Assembly: GCF_910592395.1 (NCBI RefSeq)
Contig: NC_088323.1
Span: 494,001-558,000, forward strand
Direction: 5' to 3'
From: Lineus longissimus
Taxonomy: Eukaryota > Nemertea > Pilidiophora > Heteronemertea > Lineidae
Length of the DNA stretch: 64,000 nucleotides
This document shows, piece after piece, positions 48,759 to 62,890 of this stretch; position 1 is the stretch's first letter; the number at the start of each line of letters is the position of its first letter. Made by a program: the position numbers and the translations under genes. The notes beneath the pieces were generated by a model. The model was not told where the DNA came from. It was given only the letters and a program-made list of their open reading frames with translations, and made no database searches.

Positions 48759-51700
48759 AAATCGTTTAACTTATTTAGTTTAGTTCGATAGTTTGATATC
48801 AATCTCATTGGGAAATCTCAAATTTGAGATCCCAAATCAGAAGGCATTTTGAGAAATTTAAGAATGTATTTGGAGACCAACCTGATGATAAATCGAAGAA
48901 ATTAAAGTGATATGTTGACGCTGCTTATTTTTAAAGATACAAACAGTTTGGTCAATTTGTCTTTGCATTACCACGTTTTAAATGAAATCCTTTCCAAATG
49001 AGTAGCACTGATCTTGGGACAGTCGATGCGTACCCGACGCTAAGCGTACCCTATGTGCAGACTTCGTTTTGAACTGGTCATATTCTATTTGATCATATGA
49101 GTCGCATTATATTCAAATATACCGTCGACACGTTATCATAGATGCTCTACTTATTGAGCCTCAGGATAAGTGAACATAATGTAATAATATCTATTCATGA
49201 TTTAAAATCGAATGTTGTCTTTTTTCAATAATAGACACTAGTCGAGTTTAGCACCATGCACCCTGTGAACTCCTCAACTTTCCCCGCGGAACAAACATGA
49301 CAAAACAATACCCAAAAAGATTATAATTTAAAATCAATATTCCAAACAGTACATTAGTTGAATTGAGGAATTTCACAAAAGACGAGTGGGTGTGTGATTC
49401 AAGTAATTTATCGGAATTAGATCTCATTGGGGTTGAATAAAGTAAATGGTGTTTGTTGTCATTCGATCTTGGGTTATTTATGGGTGTATTTATGGGCACG
49501 TGCCGGATAACAGTGGAGAAATGAGAGAAATCCCTCACGATGTTGCCAAAGATCGAGCTAAGTCGAATTGATTTTATCAGTCGTACCAAGAATTAACTGT
49601 TTGATAGGCTTGGTTGCAGGTAAAGGTTGATTTTTATGGATTTTAGTCTCAGCGGATTTTGCGAATAATATCGGGTATTTTGTAAAAATAAAAATATCAA
49701 ATTTTCTCATTCAAAAAAAAAAACAAGAAGAGTTTTCGTAGATGCCGTCGACGTTTTTTAAGTGACATCGATTGTTACGACTGAACATCGAAATTACTTG
49801 CACTGAGATTGGGCATCACCTCTGAGGAAATGCATCTCCCCCTTAAAAAACCCCATTACGAACCTGACCTAGCAGTGAGGCAGTCTATGGATGTCATATG
49901 GACAAGACAAACGACAAGTTTGCTCTTCCGTCGCACCGGAAATCAACGGAAATGATGTTCAGGACATTCGCTTCCGGTTTGCGGTTTTTGAATGTCATCC
50001 GAACATTCCTGCAATATCCTGGCGATATCTTGACCGCGAGGTGATGTAGGGACAGTCACTTTATGGTTTGGGTTTCGTCAAATCATGGCTGCCGTAATGG
50101 TCAAAATAATAAAATGGATAATTCTCAAACATTCATTGAGTCGTCAAGAGGCTCTCGGGGTCAGTCAGTTAACGGCTTCAATATCTCAGCAGCAAGGAAC
50201 CTCAGATTACAAAAGAGGAGGGTAGGGTAAACCAATTGGCCGCCTGAAAACAGAGGGCTCTTTAGCAGCATGTTTTAAAGGAGGATCATTCCTAACCTGG
50301 TCGACGAGAACACGAGCGCAATCAAGCGAATATCTTTTCCCATCAACTATCAGCAACGCAAAAAAACACTGCCCTTGGAACGAAAATGACGAATGAAACT
50401 ACCAGACATTTTTGATAACGGCACTTTGATAAAGACTTCCCACAGACTGCGTGTAGTCGATGCAGCTAATATTATCCCTCCAGTGACCCTGGATCTGCAA
50501 TATTTCAAAATTCGTATAAATCAGGTGACAAAAAATGTGATTCAGAGATATGATAACTTCCGGCTTGGTTGTAGACTGGTGAACCACACACGTGATTACG
50601 AGATCTCGTGTGACTTTTGAGGATGAATAGACCATTTGGTAGAGTCTTTGGTGAATGCAATTAAAGATATCCAAACTTCTTTATCGGGAACAGAGAAGCA
50701 GACAGTCTTGCGATACGCAGTCTAATGGGTAGTTGTAGTATTGCCAACCAAAGTTAAGGTACAGAAAACGGACTCAAGTTCAATTTCTTCTACCAGGTTT
50801 AAATGGAATTTAACAGTAAAAGGCATCATTTACCGACATTAACTGGGGCACCCTGGACAGAGAGAACCTACCACCGGCATTGCAAAATCCAGTATTGTAC
50901 TTGTTCAACCTCCTGCATCAGTTTAACAACCATCGTTTTACCCCGAAGGTTGATACTTCTCGACAGAATGTTTGGCTTCACTGCAGCCATCAAAACGATA
51001 TTAATATTGGCCACCCTAGTTCGCTTTCACTTAAAACGTCGGCAACTTGAATGAACTTTACAAACAAACTTCACGAAATGGTGAAAGATTGTAAATTCTT
51101 GCTGTATACGTTCGTTAAGGAATACAGCTGCCGACATTATATACTGACAGTTCTCTTACTATAGGTGCGGTACTTAAACGTCGTTTTTTCCCCCCATTAA
51201 CCATCAATAGCAGGATTTTATCCATGGGTTTGAGTTCGCGGCTGGAATGTTTCAAACCACGCCAGTCATATAACCGAAAAAAACAAGGCAGCGGGCAACT
51301 GAAGATATAAACTCTGTTATACATGAAACAGAGACCATCAAGTTGTTCTTCATTCGGAGATTCGGCGAGCAAGAACCTTCCAGCGATTCCTCCTGAAGCG
51401 TCTGAGAACGGACTATATAGCTGATAACATTCTCTAAATCAACGGGTGTTTTCAAACCTTAAAACATTCCCCGCCGCAAAAGATTTCCTCATTATTTCAA
51501 TTGGTTTGATAATCTCTTCATCTCCGACTCAGTCGAAATGTTTTCATGATCTTCTTTGCCTCGATTCCTGGATTGATTTACCAAGCTATCTGACCCATCA
51601 GAAAGCTAATACATTTACTAAAACTTTGCTATTTTCTCTTCAAAATGGTTATCTTTGAAATTTAAGTTGAAAGAGCATTAAGCTAGCTACATATAGCTTT

Positions 51701-54700
51701 GTGCGTGCATTGATTATAGTGGTTAAAATCGTTTACGCCAAGAATCCACGGGTTGGATTTAATGCTTTGAGTGAGCACAGAGTGTCTGATGATAAACATA
51801 ATTAAACTATATTGTATTTACATCCATTATACCCTTCGTAGAAACTAAAACCTTCATGACACTTGAATGAAATTCAAACTTGAAACTCATCAAATATTAA
51901 AGGCATCCACCATCATCACCGTGGATGTATACATACATCGAGACAAGCACATGAACACGCATTTTCCAATTTCAAAAGTTCTACAATTTGAAATCTGTTT
52001 TTCTAGTTAAGGTTTAGTGTGCCGTCCGAGATAGTCGGCAAAATCGAGAAAAAGATAAGTATAACGTACACGCAATTTCTAAAGATAAACAATGTTCATC
52101 AAAGTGAGTTAATGTTGTCCACGCGTGTGATGGTTGTTCTTTCCTTACACACAGGGGAGGGGAGATAGGGCTTCAAGGGCTCACAAGGAGAACCCATTCT
52201 ATCTCAAAAGCTTTTATTGAATCAACATTAGAGGTTGATATGGCATTGTCTGTTGCCTAAGAGTGCATTATTACGATGCACTAACGAGCTGTTAACGTGC
52301 TATTAAAGCCGTTGATGCAGCCGCAATCAGATTGTTTTCAGTTTTAACCTTCAGTAACTCTTGTGTTTAGAATGTGTTGATTCATATTGCGAATCAACGT
52401 AAAAACATGACATAGTGCAACTGGGTCTAAAGTTTGATATTTGAATTGTAATATTTACCTTTGGTAAGAAGTAGTATGCCTGCTGGCTGCATTTGAGATT
52501 GGTATCAAACAATACTAGTAACTGTGTTCGACATATTCTGAACCATTATGCGTTTCAATAGGAAGATTAAGATGGTAGACGTTACCATGGTTAATGTTGC
52601 TCAGGACTTGTGATGGCGAATGTCTTATTTGTCCTTCTTTTAATCACAAAGTATTTCCCCCTTGAGAAAATGTAATGGCATATTGAGCATAACAGAGCTT
52701 TTGTTCTGCAGACAGTGTACCCTACGATATTTCAAATCACACTACACTAGTCGTTGCGATATTGCAGAGCTCTTTAGAAAAATGATTTACCTTCCAATAA
52801 TCACTTCTATTTAACAATGTTTTCACAAGGAATATCACTAAACAGAAAGTACCACTCTACCCCTTAACCTATCAGCTACATAACCCATTGTTTAGATTAG
52901 CAAGGTGTCTCGACTCATTTCTTCTATTAGAAGGCTAATTATCTAAATTACCTTCACTGGCTTGCTTTTTACACTGCTTTCATTTCTTACAAGACAACCA
53001 TTCTTGGCATTCGACTGCTGTTATTAGCCCAGGATTTTCTTACTTCTTCCTTGCTTTTTCTTTTAACATCAACAATCTATGTTTCTCAAGCTGGTGGTGT
53101 TTTTGACATTGCTTGACATTCCAATGATTCTACTGCCTGAAAAACAACCATTCTTGGCAATCGAATGATTCATTTAGATTGGCTTTCTCTTTCGTTGTAA
53201 TCATCATATATACTTAACATACTAGTAGCTGATTTAGCATACTGTCCATCAGCGTTACTCAGCAAACACATCAGAAATGTTTGATGAACTAACAAAATGC
53301 TGATGATGTCCGCAATTTCCGAATGCTAAGCTACTTATCAATACAGCTACCAGATAGTTGGATAGGGCCAGACTTGCATGGCATCCAGGGTGGTTTAGGA
53401 TCAAACAAGGCAATTGAACTAATTACTTAAGTTACTATCAATATTAGCAGTTACTTATTGGAAGTGTCAGGTTCGTGTTCATATCACAGTGTATCTTTGG
53501 TATTTCTGATCGAGATTCTGAATATAACGATTGGTATCACAAAACAAAGTACGTGTATATCAATAGATAATCAGATGGTATTTGCATGACATATATAATG
53601 GTTGTATTTGCATGACATGAAATACAAAGCAGACAGTGAAAGTAGACGGAAAAGAAGTTTGATGCCCCGATCAGGCCACCAGCCCAAGCATGAGGCGATC
53701 CTCACCGCTGCTCTTTGCAATATCTTGTCTTGTTCCGCTTTTTGTGTAGTTCAGTTGTAAGTCTTAGGTTGACAATATCTGCTGAAGTAACACCTGCAGA
53801 CATACCTCTCTGGTGCTGAGGTGCAGAACAGGAAGTAAGTCAGATGTTCGGGCCTCTAAAGAAGCAGATGAACTTGACAGGGTGGCTTTTTGCCATTCCT
53901 TGCGTATCAGGTGGTAATCTCCCACACATGAGATGCAGTCTGTATGCAAACATAGAACACCCTCTAGGCATAGCGGACATTCTCTAAACAAACTACATTC
54001 GCCCCGATCTATCACGAAGAACAAGAAGTCATTCGAAACAACTCTGGTATTCGCGCAAAGAAATCTGTGTTTTTACCTATCTGGTACAAGTTTAGCACAT
54101 GGGAATTTAATCTTTGATACCTGTGATATGTTTAACAAGATGTGAATCGGCGACTTCTCGAGCGTGAAGGCCAGCTCTCTTCTTTCAAGGAGGTGCGAAT
54201 TGTGAGATGACATGATGGCGTCTTGACCTATCAGAGGGAAGCGTCGGTAGCACGTTTGACCTTGAAACTTCAAACTCTTCAAAAAAAGTCACTGAGGCAT
54301 TCCACATCACTATTTTAATTTCTTCCATACCAATCACCGGGAAAAAAACAGATGTAGATTTTTTAATTATTGTGGAAACAGTCAAGACCTTTTTAAGATT
54401 ATTTACATTTGCAAGATTTTAGGAATTTGTAGACCAGTTGAAAAGAATTTTAGCCATCATCAATCATATAGGAGCATAATAAAACCGCCATCAGTTCTGT
54501 TTTTGTGGGTTAGGAACTTCTACAATAACATGTATGCTAAGCCTCCTGATTAAACTTGGTGATGACAGGCCTACAAATGCATAGAGCTTTCTATTTGAAC
54601 ACCTATTAGATAATCACCAGCATAGATTGGAGTCAATATGTTAACAATTTATCAATTATCATCACGAATTGATTGGAGAATAATTGGCAAAAATAATGGC

Positions 54701-57532
54701 GCCTAGTCTGAAACGCATTAATTCATCATCATCTCTGGACCTTCACTACCGTTGTTTTGAGTCAGCGTATGTGAATATCAAATTACTTAGGGATTGACGA
54801 GGTATGATGGACATTTCACTGGACAGTTTTATCCGATGTACTTTGACCCATTTTGGCCGCTCCGCCATCCCTCTCGCACGGCTCACTCACGTTTTGTAGT
54901 ACGGGTAGAGTAGGGAAGATATTTGGGCTTGGTGAAGTAGGACTGCGATATTTGAGCAAAATCTCTTATATTCAACTCAGGGCATCCTGAGAAAGAATGC
55001 TGTGGGTGATTCCAAACAAAGCTTCGTAAGTGTGAGAACGTGGGACAATAACACTTAAGTGATTTTAATCGAGAGACAACCGCATCTAAAGGCGTGATAT
55101 ATTACACCAATAGCCCCCTCCTTTTCCACTAATACAGCAGGCAATCACATAACGGCCTCGGAGCAATGACTAGATTAGCATAAGGTGATGACCTTTTTAA
55201 ACTTCAGGCCTTATAATATCTCCTGAGCATATCGATCATGCCTGGCAACCCCGCGTGCAACAACCACACCTGACAGCAACAAACTATACAAAAACTCTCA
55301 TTTCGGACCATAACGCTTTTCAATATCAATATTTAATCCCAAATATCGATAATACTAGCCAACCACTAATGGATTCCATTGGGTCGATGAGAATAGTGGA
55401 TCGGAATCTTATCTTGATGCAGCGGCGCGTGCGATATGAGTTGATGCTTTGTACGCAACCGTGATTCCGGTGAATGTCCTGATGGGTCCTGATGGCGTGG
55501 GACTGTCACGACGGATTGAGATAAAACTCGTGGTTGTTTCCATCCCCGTTCCCCACATGGATACGATCGGCTGTTGCTGAAGGTGATCAGGTGCTTGAAG
55601 TTAAGGGGCAAATACTTCAATAATGCATTTGAATAGCCAATACGGATTCAAAGTTTCACGTTGACGTATCAACTCAATGTTAGACGACCTACTTTTGATT
55701 AGATCATAGTCAACATTCTTGAGAACTGGAGCCAATATTCCCTGTAATTGGTTGATTGAGAAGACAGTACCGGGGAGGCAGGATTGCGGGCCTCTGGTCT
55801 ATCAATAAGACCAGGTGTCTCTCAAAATGGCTTCAGGAAAGTAATGAATAATCACATTGTGGTTAGTTCTAACAACAAAGACATCATCGGAGGTGCAATG
55901 CTCTTCAGGTCAATGCGACGCGGATGCGATGTCTACACAATGTTTTTGCTGACGCTAATGTTACCATAACTGTGCACATTAAACTAACAACCAACATAAT
56001 GCAATGACAATAATGATATGATAACGGAATCAAATATCATGCAGCAGAAGAAACAGATGAATTATATTAAGAATGAATGACATCTGGTTGTGGATTCACC
56101 TGAGTCTACCAGATGACGGAATTGGCCCATTTTCATGCAATACTTGACCGCTTTGTTTCCTGTGTACAAGTCAGTTGTGAGAAGATTTTAGTAGATAAAC
56201 GCTGACCTGATCTGCTTAGAGAATGTGTGACAAACATACGACAGGACCAGGAACCACTCTGAAAGAATCATTGACTCTGCCATGAGCGAGATTCATAGAA
56301 TTGACTGATTTCCCTTTCTGCCCAGAGTTTGTTCACTGTCGTTTCTGGCCTAAAAATAGCTACAGAATTTGTTGATATTGTCTCAATAATCGACCAGTCG
56401 ACTATCAATAGACTGAAGTCACTAATGCAACAACCTCAAACCTTCATTTAGGCAAAGCCATATAGATAAAGGCAACTTTTAAGCAAACTTGGATGCCATT
56501 ATCGATGTAATATTAGTTAGAACATATGCGGAGCCAATTAAGTCATAACGTGACTATGACAACACACTTTGCTTGTGAGATGTAACTCTAGCACCAGCCG
56601 TCACCTGTCTATGACGTAATAACTGTTGCGTCAATGATGTTTGATATGAATTTAAGGCCATTTTATACATTGAATTGAAATCTGTGTGCAGTATATGGAA
56701 GATGTATGTATGCTGGTGGGGCATCGAAAATTTAAGGATTATTTGACCGATTCAAGGAACAAAATCATACTCATATGGTTCATAACACAAGGAAAAGTGT
56801 GCACGATTTTAGGATATTTATAGTGTGGAGCTTATTTCGCTATAAAACTGATACGGAGACTGGTGCATACGTCGCACCATAACCAGTATTAACATGCTAT
56901 GGCCATAGAGTTTGCGGATTTCGTAATTTGGCAGGAATTGGGGTAAGCGGACAAAAGAGTTTTGTACTAAAAAAATCTGTTTTATCCCACCCTACCCAAC
57001 ACACAGACAAAGGTTTTCATGGTAGATTTCCCACGCTTGATTAGTCTAGTCATACTCCTGGTTGATTCAGAGAACACCTGATGGTGTTTACTTCCAACAA
57101 TAACCAGCAGTAAGCAAACATACCACCTAACCACAAGTAAGCACACGTATTGTGTTTGGCAATGAAGTAAAAGAGATACATGTACTTTTTTAAAGTAACC
57201 TTCTCTGTTGATACTCTAAAGGCCACAGAGATACAGGAATTATATGCGAATGTGCAAAAGGACTCCAGTAGCCTTTTGACCTAGGGATGCGTCCCAACAC
57301 AAAAAGCTGACACATCGTATTGAACTCAAACAAACCCCTCCTTTGTTTTCTGTCTTGAATACCTCCTGACCCCATAGCACCCATATCAAATATGCAGATC
57401 AAATTACTTTTTCCCTAATTAGTAATTAATTGGACAGATCGCACGATTCATCGAGATTGATTCTCGATAAGGTGAAAACCTCAACGACGTTGATAATATT
57501 TGAGGAACCTCGTAACAATCAAGCGCAAGAAC
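48759..57532. other. Long non-coding stretch
   Basis: Frames reach 113 codons (49248-49589, minus) without recognisable content. There is an A11 run near 49715. A 21-bp direct repeat (ACAACCATTCTTGGCAWTCGA) lies at 52994 and 53144. A short doubled motif (TATTTGCATGACAT) occurs near 53580-53620. Otherwise nothing can be supported over 8.8 kb. Confidence 0.4.
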
Positions 57533-57592
57533 GGCTCTGTGGCGCGCTGGACTTCTAATTCAGAGGTCGTGGATTCGAGTCCCACCTGAGTC
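57533..57592 (+). pseudogene. tRNA-Arg(TCT) pseudogene lacking the D-arm
   Basis: GGCTCTGTGGCG joins directly to CGCTGGACTTCTAATTCAGA, then a GTGGATTCGAGTCCCAC T-arm and CTGAGTC. This matches animal tRNA-Arg(TCT) from end to end except for about 12 missing bases of the D-loop and stem. The junction falls at a GGCG/AGCG microhomology. The anticodon stem CTGGA/TTCAG is fully paired around loop CTTCTAA (anticodon TCT), the acceptor has one mismatch, and the T-stem has one A-C mismatch. The A box is largely lost and no T-run terminator follows closely, so transcription is unlikely. Confidence 0.85.
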
Positions 57593-58724
57593 AATGTTTG
57601 CTTATGCATTTGCAGCACACTTTTAGTACTCTAGATAGCAAAGCAAATGCAACTTAACCGACTTTAAAAAAATCTAATGCTTTTTTGCTTTCTTGCTAAT
57701 TTTTCATGAATTCGCGTCGAGATCTCTTTTTCAAGCTACTAAGAAAACCAAGTGTAACTTTGACATTGTTCAAGACGACTTAAGAAAACAATAACTCGGT
57801 TGGGCAAAGGCCATACTTCTCATCACTAATGCTGCATCTGGGCGGAACAGATTACGTTTGTTGCCATGGTTACCGCACGAAATCACCACAATTTATGATA
57901 AGAGCCATCGAAATCGAACTCAAACCATAAAATTTACCAAATCAGAATATGTAATTAAGTTTCAGTGATATTTTGCTAAGTGATGTATAGGCATGCTCAG
58001 CCATGCCAGAAATCGAATGTTATGATTTAGTTTCTGAATTCTTGAGTAAATGTTTGTGTAATCCTTGTGTGTTTCATTTAGATTGATTAGGTAGATGTGG
58101 ATTATCAAAAAAATCTCGATGGAGACAGATCAGGTTCTCCAACTTGGGAACATCATACTCTTAATACTTATAAAGGTCGTTTCTTTACAAAAGTGCATTG
58201 CACCTTACATGCTCGTGACTCCAGATCGTCCTATTCATATAAAGAAGGTTTCGCAAGCCTTAGCAGATGACTTGATACGCCATTGACCTTCGTACTTCGT
58301 ATCTCGTCAATGTGCCATCATGCCCAAGGGTATGGAACGAGGCCGCTTCCACTGCCTCCGGAGTCAATAACCAATTTCTGATACTCAACGTTATCGTGAT
58401 GGCAACCAATCCATGATTCACCTATTCACATATTTATAGGCCTAATCGCACATTTTGTCAATGGGTGAAATTCTTGATATTGGTTGGTACAAAAACATAA
58501 CCACTTGGTAAGTCTAGGATTCACCTTTATAAAACACTGATAGTGTAGTTCAGAAAGTGTAGAGGTCCGACCCCATTCTCTCTCCATTCATGTCACAGCT
58601 CTATCACCTTTGGGCTATTGCGCATGCGTGTAAACGAGCCCCCTATCGGATTGTCTGCCGCAAGAAAAACCGTCGATAAAATGAATAAATATTTACCTCG
58701 ATCGGACACTTCTTGACAGCAACA
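57593..58724. other. Non-coding stretch, nothing recognised
   Basis: The one notable frame (58095-58286, plus) has no domain content. Confidence 0.4.
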
Positions 58725-58987
58725 TAATTTTCTGTTGATAAACAAAGTTCGTTTTGCCCGGAATCACCACATTTAAGGTTATATCAACCCAATAGTGGTT
58801 TTGCTAATGGTACAAGGTGGCGCTACTGTGCACGGGCTTGAATTAGCTCGGTGCTGACTAATCTTGATTCACACTTGAGCTTCAGCAGGACTAAAAATAA
58901 CTTGATAAGGGATATCGCTTTAGATTTTCAAAACACACAATACTCGATTCCAAAAAATCAATATAACATTTTATCAACAGAAAATTA
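58725..58987. repeat. Perfect 18-bp inverted repeat, 227-bp spacer
   Basis: TAATTTTCTGTTGATAAA (58725-58742) is exactly reverse-complementary to 58970-58987. An 18-bp perfect match this close is unlikely by chance. It may delimit a small foldback or MITE-like element of about 263 bp. The sequence inside has no recognised content, and no target duplication was identified. Confidence 0.65.
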
Positions 58988-59104
58988 CAGGAACTAGCAA
59001 TCAATTGTATTATCGATTGTTTTCAAAAATTAATTTAAGATTTCATGGTTTTAAGTATAGACTGAGTCGTCTAGTCCACAGCATGCCCGGGACTTGAGTA
59101 CCAA

Positions 59105-59155
59105 GAATATCCGGGAATCGAACCCGGACCTCAAATGCAAAGGCGACAGATATTT
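59105..59155 (-). pseudogene. Shortened tRNA-like remnant, Ala(TGC)-like 3' half
   Basis: On the minus strand, CTTTGCATTTGAGGTCCGGG continues into TTCGATTCCCGG. This resembles the anticodon arm, variable loop and T-arm of tRNA-Ala(TGC), with a perfect CCGGG/CCCGG T-stem. AATAT at the 5' side can pair with ATATT after the T-arm, making a short acceptor-like stem. A D-arm is absent. It may be a degraded tRNA, or part of a tRNA-derived retroposon. Confidence 0.5.
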
Positions 59156-62100
59156 TCAGACTCCCCCTCCTCCCCCGTCGGCTTTCCCAAAAATCTCGCC
59201 AAGCAGTATAAATATAAGAGGAACCAAACATTACTCGTTACACAGGGACACCCCACAAAAGGGACTTGGGCTCCGTCCGAAAGTGTAATAACGTCAGGAA
59301 GACATTCTCACAGCGCCTCTCGCGGTCTAATCACGAATCCCGATCAGTAATATGTCAAGAATTTGCTCTCGCATTCCTTTCATATGATGACAGCACCAGA
59401 CACCTACGAACTGTTTACACTTTTATCATAATTAGTTCACGGAAATATTTTGGTTGAGAGTTTGAAGTATTACAAGAAATTCCTCTTTAACATTGCCTAT
59501 TGGATTTGTAGTTCGCGTCGAGTTGAGTTCGATTCTTGTGGAGTCTTGCTGCTGGACTAGTTCGGAGGCTGTCAGAGGTTCGTAATCTTTTAATTCAAAT
59601 GAGGCAGGTTTTGGCAAACAGTGCGAATGACGGTGACTATGCCGTTATCCAGTCACTTAAGAGTTACGCATGTTTCATCTCTCATCATCGTCATCCGATA
59701 AGGCTAATGTGGCCTCTAGTCGATTTACTTTTTAAATAATTCATATTATACCCATTTTTGAAGGCGTGGCAAAAGTGAAAGGACTGTGTTCTGTTGCTTT
59801 CCGATGAGGCAGTATATCTCGAGGGGCATATGAGTGCAGGCCTACCATAACACGCTTAAATAAAACTACATATGCGTAATGAATTATTACATCCAGATAT
59901 AATTAATGTGTTAATCACGACATTGTTAATTATCAATTAAAAACGCATGATCAAAGCGTGTTTAAATATCAAGAAAAAACACTGACATATCAGTGAGTCA
60001 ACCCACTTTTGAAGTTGCGCTCAATATTTACTAGGGGCTCTAGTTATGACAGTGACATGTACCCAGTTAATGGCAGGGAACAAAATATATAATGTACTTT
60101 GTTTAGTACAAATTTAATTATTAATAGTATTGTTTACAAATTTGGGTTGCCTATATACAGAACGATGCGTCAGACTGGAAACATGCAGAGGACTTAGAGT
60201 TTGATTTGATGCAATCCCACATCCAAAGAGACTCATATGAACAGAAATCGATGTTGTCTAGGCGTGGCAGTCAACCATCCCATACCTTTTTCTTGTATCC
60301 CTTCAGACACGTCAGACCTTTTGCGATACCTGTGTATCATCAACTCACTTGCCGGAGGAACCACACACTATTACATCAAACCACATCCCTCATTGTTAAG
60401 CATTATTACACCCCCGCCCTTTCTCTTTCTTTCTTTTAAATGGTTGCAAAGAGATTGCGTCTACCCAGCGGCATCAGCAGGCTTTTCATATAAAGTTCAT
60501 ATAATTCATATTGCGTGGGTGTGAATCTTTATGGGAATACATGTGATAAACGAATAGGAAGGGCTGGGGCATCTTTCAATACACGAGAGAGGCTTGATGA
60601 TTCTGAGAGCGAAACCTGGAGATCCTACACCACACCAAACGCAAAACTTAAGCATTTTCTGTGGGTTAGCGAGTGACCCTCGGATTAGGGATGACATTTC
60701 CAGGATCGTTCAGGCCTCGAAGAGCCGATCTTTGAAATGCCCTCGGAATGTGGTGCTATTTCTCCACGGAGAGTATAAGGATTCACAACTATAATACCAC
60801 ATCGAAGGTATATAATTTCAATAACATTTAATCCTACCACAATGAAATTACCCTATGAAATTGCTAGTGTTTGGCCGCCAACAGTTCCAAGAAGTTCCTG
60901 CCGTTACAAGTTATTCATTTGTAAAATAATCAAGTCCTCGGAAAAACTGAAATTTGATATTAATTGAAACCTCAGAAAGTGCGACTCGGAGGAAAGTTTC
61001 ATCTTGGCTGCATCCTAGGCTTCTCAGCTCCTTTTTCAGCCCACAGGGAAGCATTATTTCTTCGACACTCAACCTGTCTGTGGCGTTACCCGGCCCCAAT
61101 TCACCACGATTATCACATTGACACAAAACCAGATGATCACCTACTAAAAACAGCTTGTCTCCTATAAGACACCACCCCAAGGGACGAAATGTCAAAAGCC
61201 AAACAACAAAATCTCGTTAAGTTCCGACTTAAATTATGCTACAAAAGCTACTGTCTGAGTTGTCTGTGCCTTGAATGGGCGATCCGTCCATCCTTGACGC
61301 TGCGACCCATCTCGGCAGGGTGCTTATTGTTGTCTTTCCCGTCATAAGACACATTACAGGTGGATTGAGTCCGGGAGCGCATAGCTTGGCTAGCAGTCAC
61401 CAGTTTGGTGAGTGTTCTCTTTTAAAAACTTGCATTTTCTTTCAAACGATAGGAGGTGTCTTTATTTCATAGTTTTATGCCATTCGCTGGTGTTTTATGC
61501 TGAACATGTCTCGTTCATCACTGCTTACAGGACTTAGATGAAAACTTAATAGGAATAGCAGTGTTCTTGACTGGCTTCAATCGACAATGTTCACAGCGTC
61601 AACCTTCAGAATATACTGGTCTCTGTCGTTATTAGTGTTTAAAAGAAGCCCTCCATCTGAAGGAATTTGATATTCATCAGTTTTTGGCGGCATAGAGCTG
61701 GATTACACTATTGTCATTGGTAATCAGTACGGTTCAGACTTTTGGTAAGTACTCGTAATTGTGTAGTTCCATGGCTTCAGTTTCTCATACGTTTTCCAAC
61801 CATATAGGTGATATTAACAGTAAATGGGTCATTCTCTACCGAGTTAAAGTTATTAATCATGATTTCCAAACATTGGAGTTTAGTAAAGCGTCCTTGGCAC
61901 TTTGTCCACAGAACCGTATAATGATACCCGTAAATAGATCACGGGCATGACGGAGCCTCCTTCAGCATTCTGTTCATATTCCAACAGTACAATTGATGCT
62001 GAGCAGGGCCTTTCTTGTGTGTGATGCTGATACTATCTTGAGATCTGCTGGACAATACTTGTGTCCTGTTGTGGATTGAAATCATCCCAAAGGGTCTCAA

Positions 62101-62857
62101 TTTGATGAGCAATTGTTTCCTCAAACGAATATAGCATCTTCACGACTTGTCAGCTTAAAGGTTTCTGTCAAACTCTCAACAACTCTCATGGAATTGTATT
62201 GACTTTGAATTTATTGAAATCTGCCGAACAACTCCGTCTTGAATTTGATGCCTCGCCCTTCCTTCCCTGCTGAGGCCAAAGGCAATCCGGACTCCCCATT
62301 TCCCTCAGCCCGGGCCCAGTGAGCAACTGTATAATGATTTCTGCAAATAACAGCCATTTGTCCTTCAGGATCCACATAAGGAGGGTACCGGATGTTTGCA
62401 TCAGGCGTGGATACGAGACACACAATGATGGTGGGGTAAGGTCGAGTTGCGCGGGATGAATACCCGACGACCCTTAACATGATGTGGAGGCGTAATGAAT
62501 ATAAATGGATCTGAAGAAGCCTTGGGCTAAGCCTTAGATACAGAGTGCAAAAAATGCCTGAAAAACCCTAAAGACATTTTCGAGAGTAACCTAAACGCTG
62601 GCACTATACTGCACATTGATTCCTGGGCAAATACGGGAATGTATGTCCTGACATTTTCAATGGACAATGGTAGCGACTTCGTCACTTTTTATAGGTTAAC
62701 ATGTTAGTCATATTTCGTAACAAAAAATAGGTTTGTGCCCTCAGCGTCCTACGAGTCAAAGTGTTATAAATCGTTAGGCTTCATGTTTGCAAATGTCGCA
62801 GCGTTTCAGAGCCTAGTCTACATGTAGCTAATGAAAATATCTTGGGTCGGGCACCTC
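59156..62857. other. Non-coding stretch, nothing recognised
   Basis: Frames of 60-95 codons occur on both strands without domains. The minus-strand frame at 62211-62480 is moderately protein-like, and its stop overlaps an AATAAA, but it has no recognisable family and no splice support. Confidence 0.35.
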
Positions 62858-62890
62858 GATGTGTCATCTAATGTCTTCTGGTGACACATC
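62858..62890. repeat. 9-bp hairpin
   Basis: GATGTGTCA (62858-62866) and TGACACATC (62882-62890) are perfect reverse complements around a 15-base loop. No function is implied. Confidence 0.6.

Noticed and set aside
62211-62480. Minus-strand frame ending at an AATAAA
   Set aside because: Moderately protein-like, but no family match, no splice signals and an overlapping open frame of similar quality. The stop/AATAAA overlap can occur by chance.
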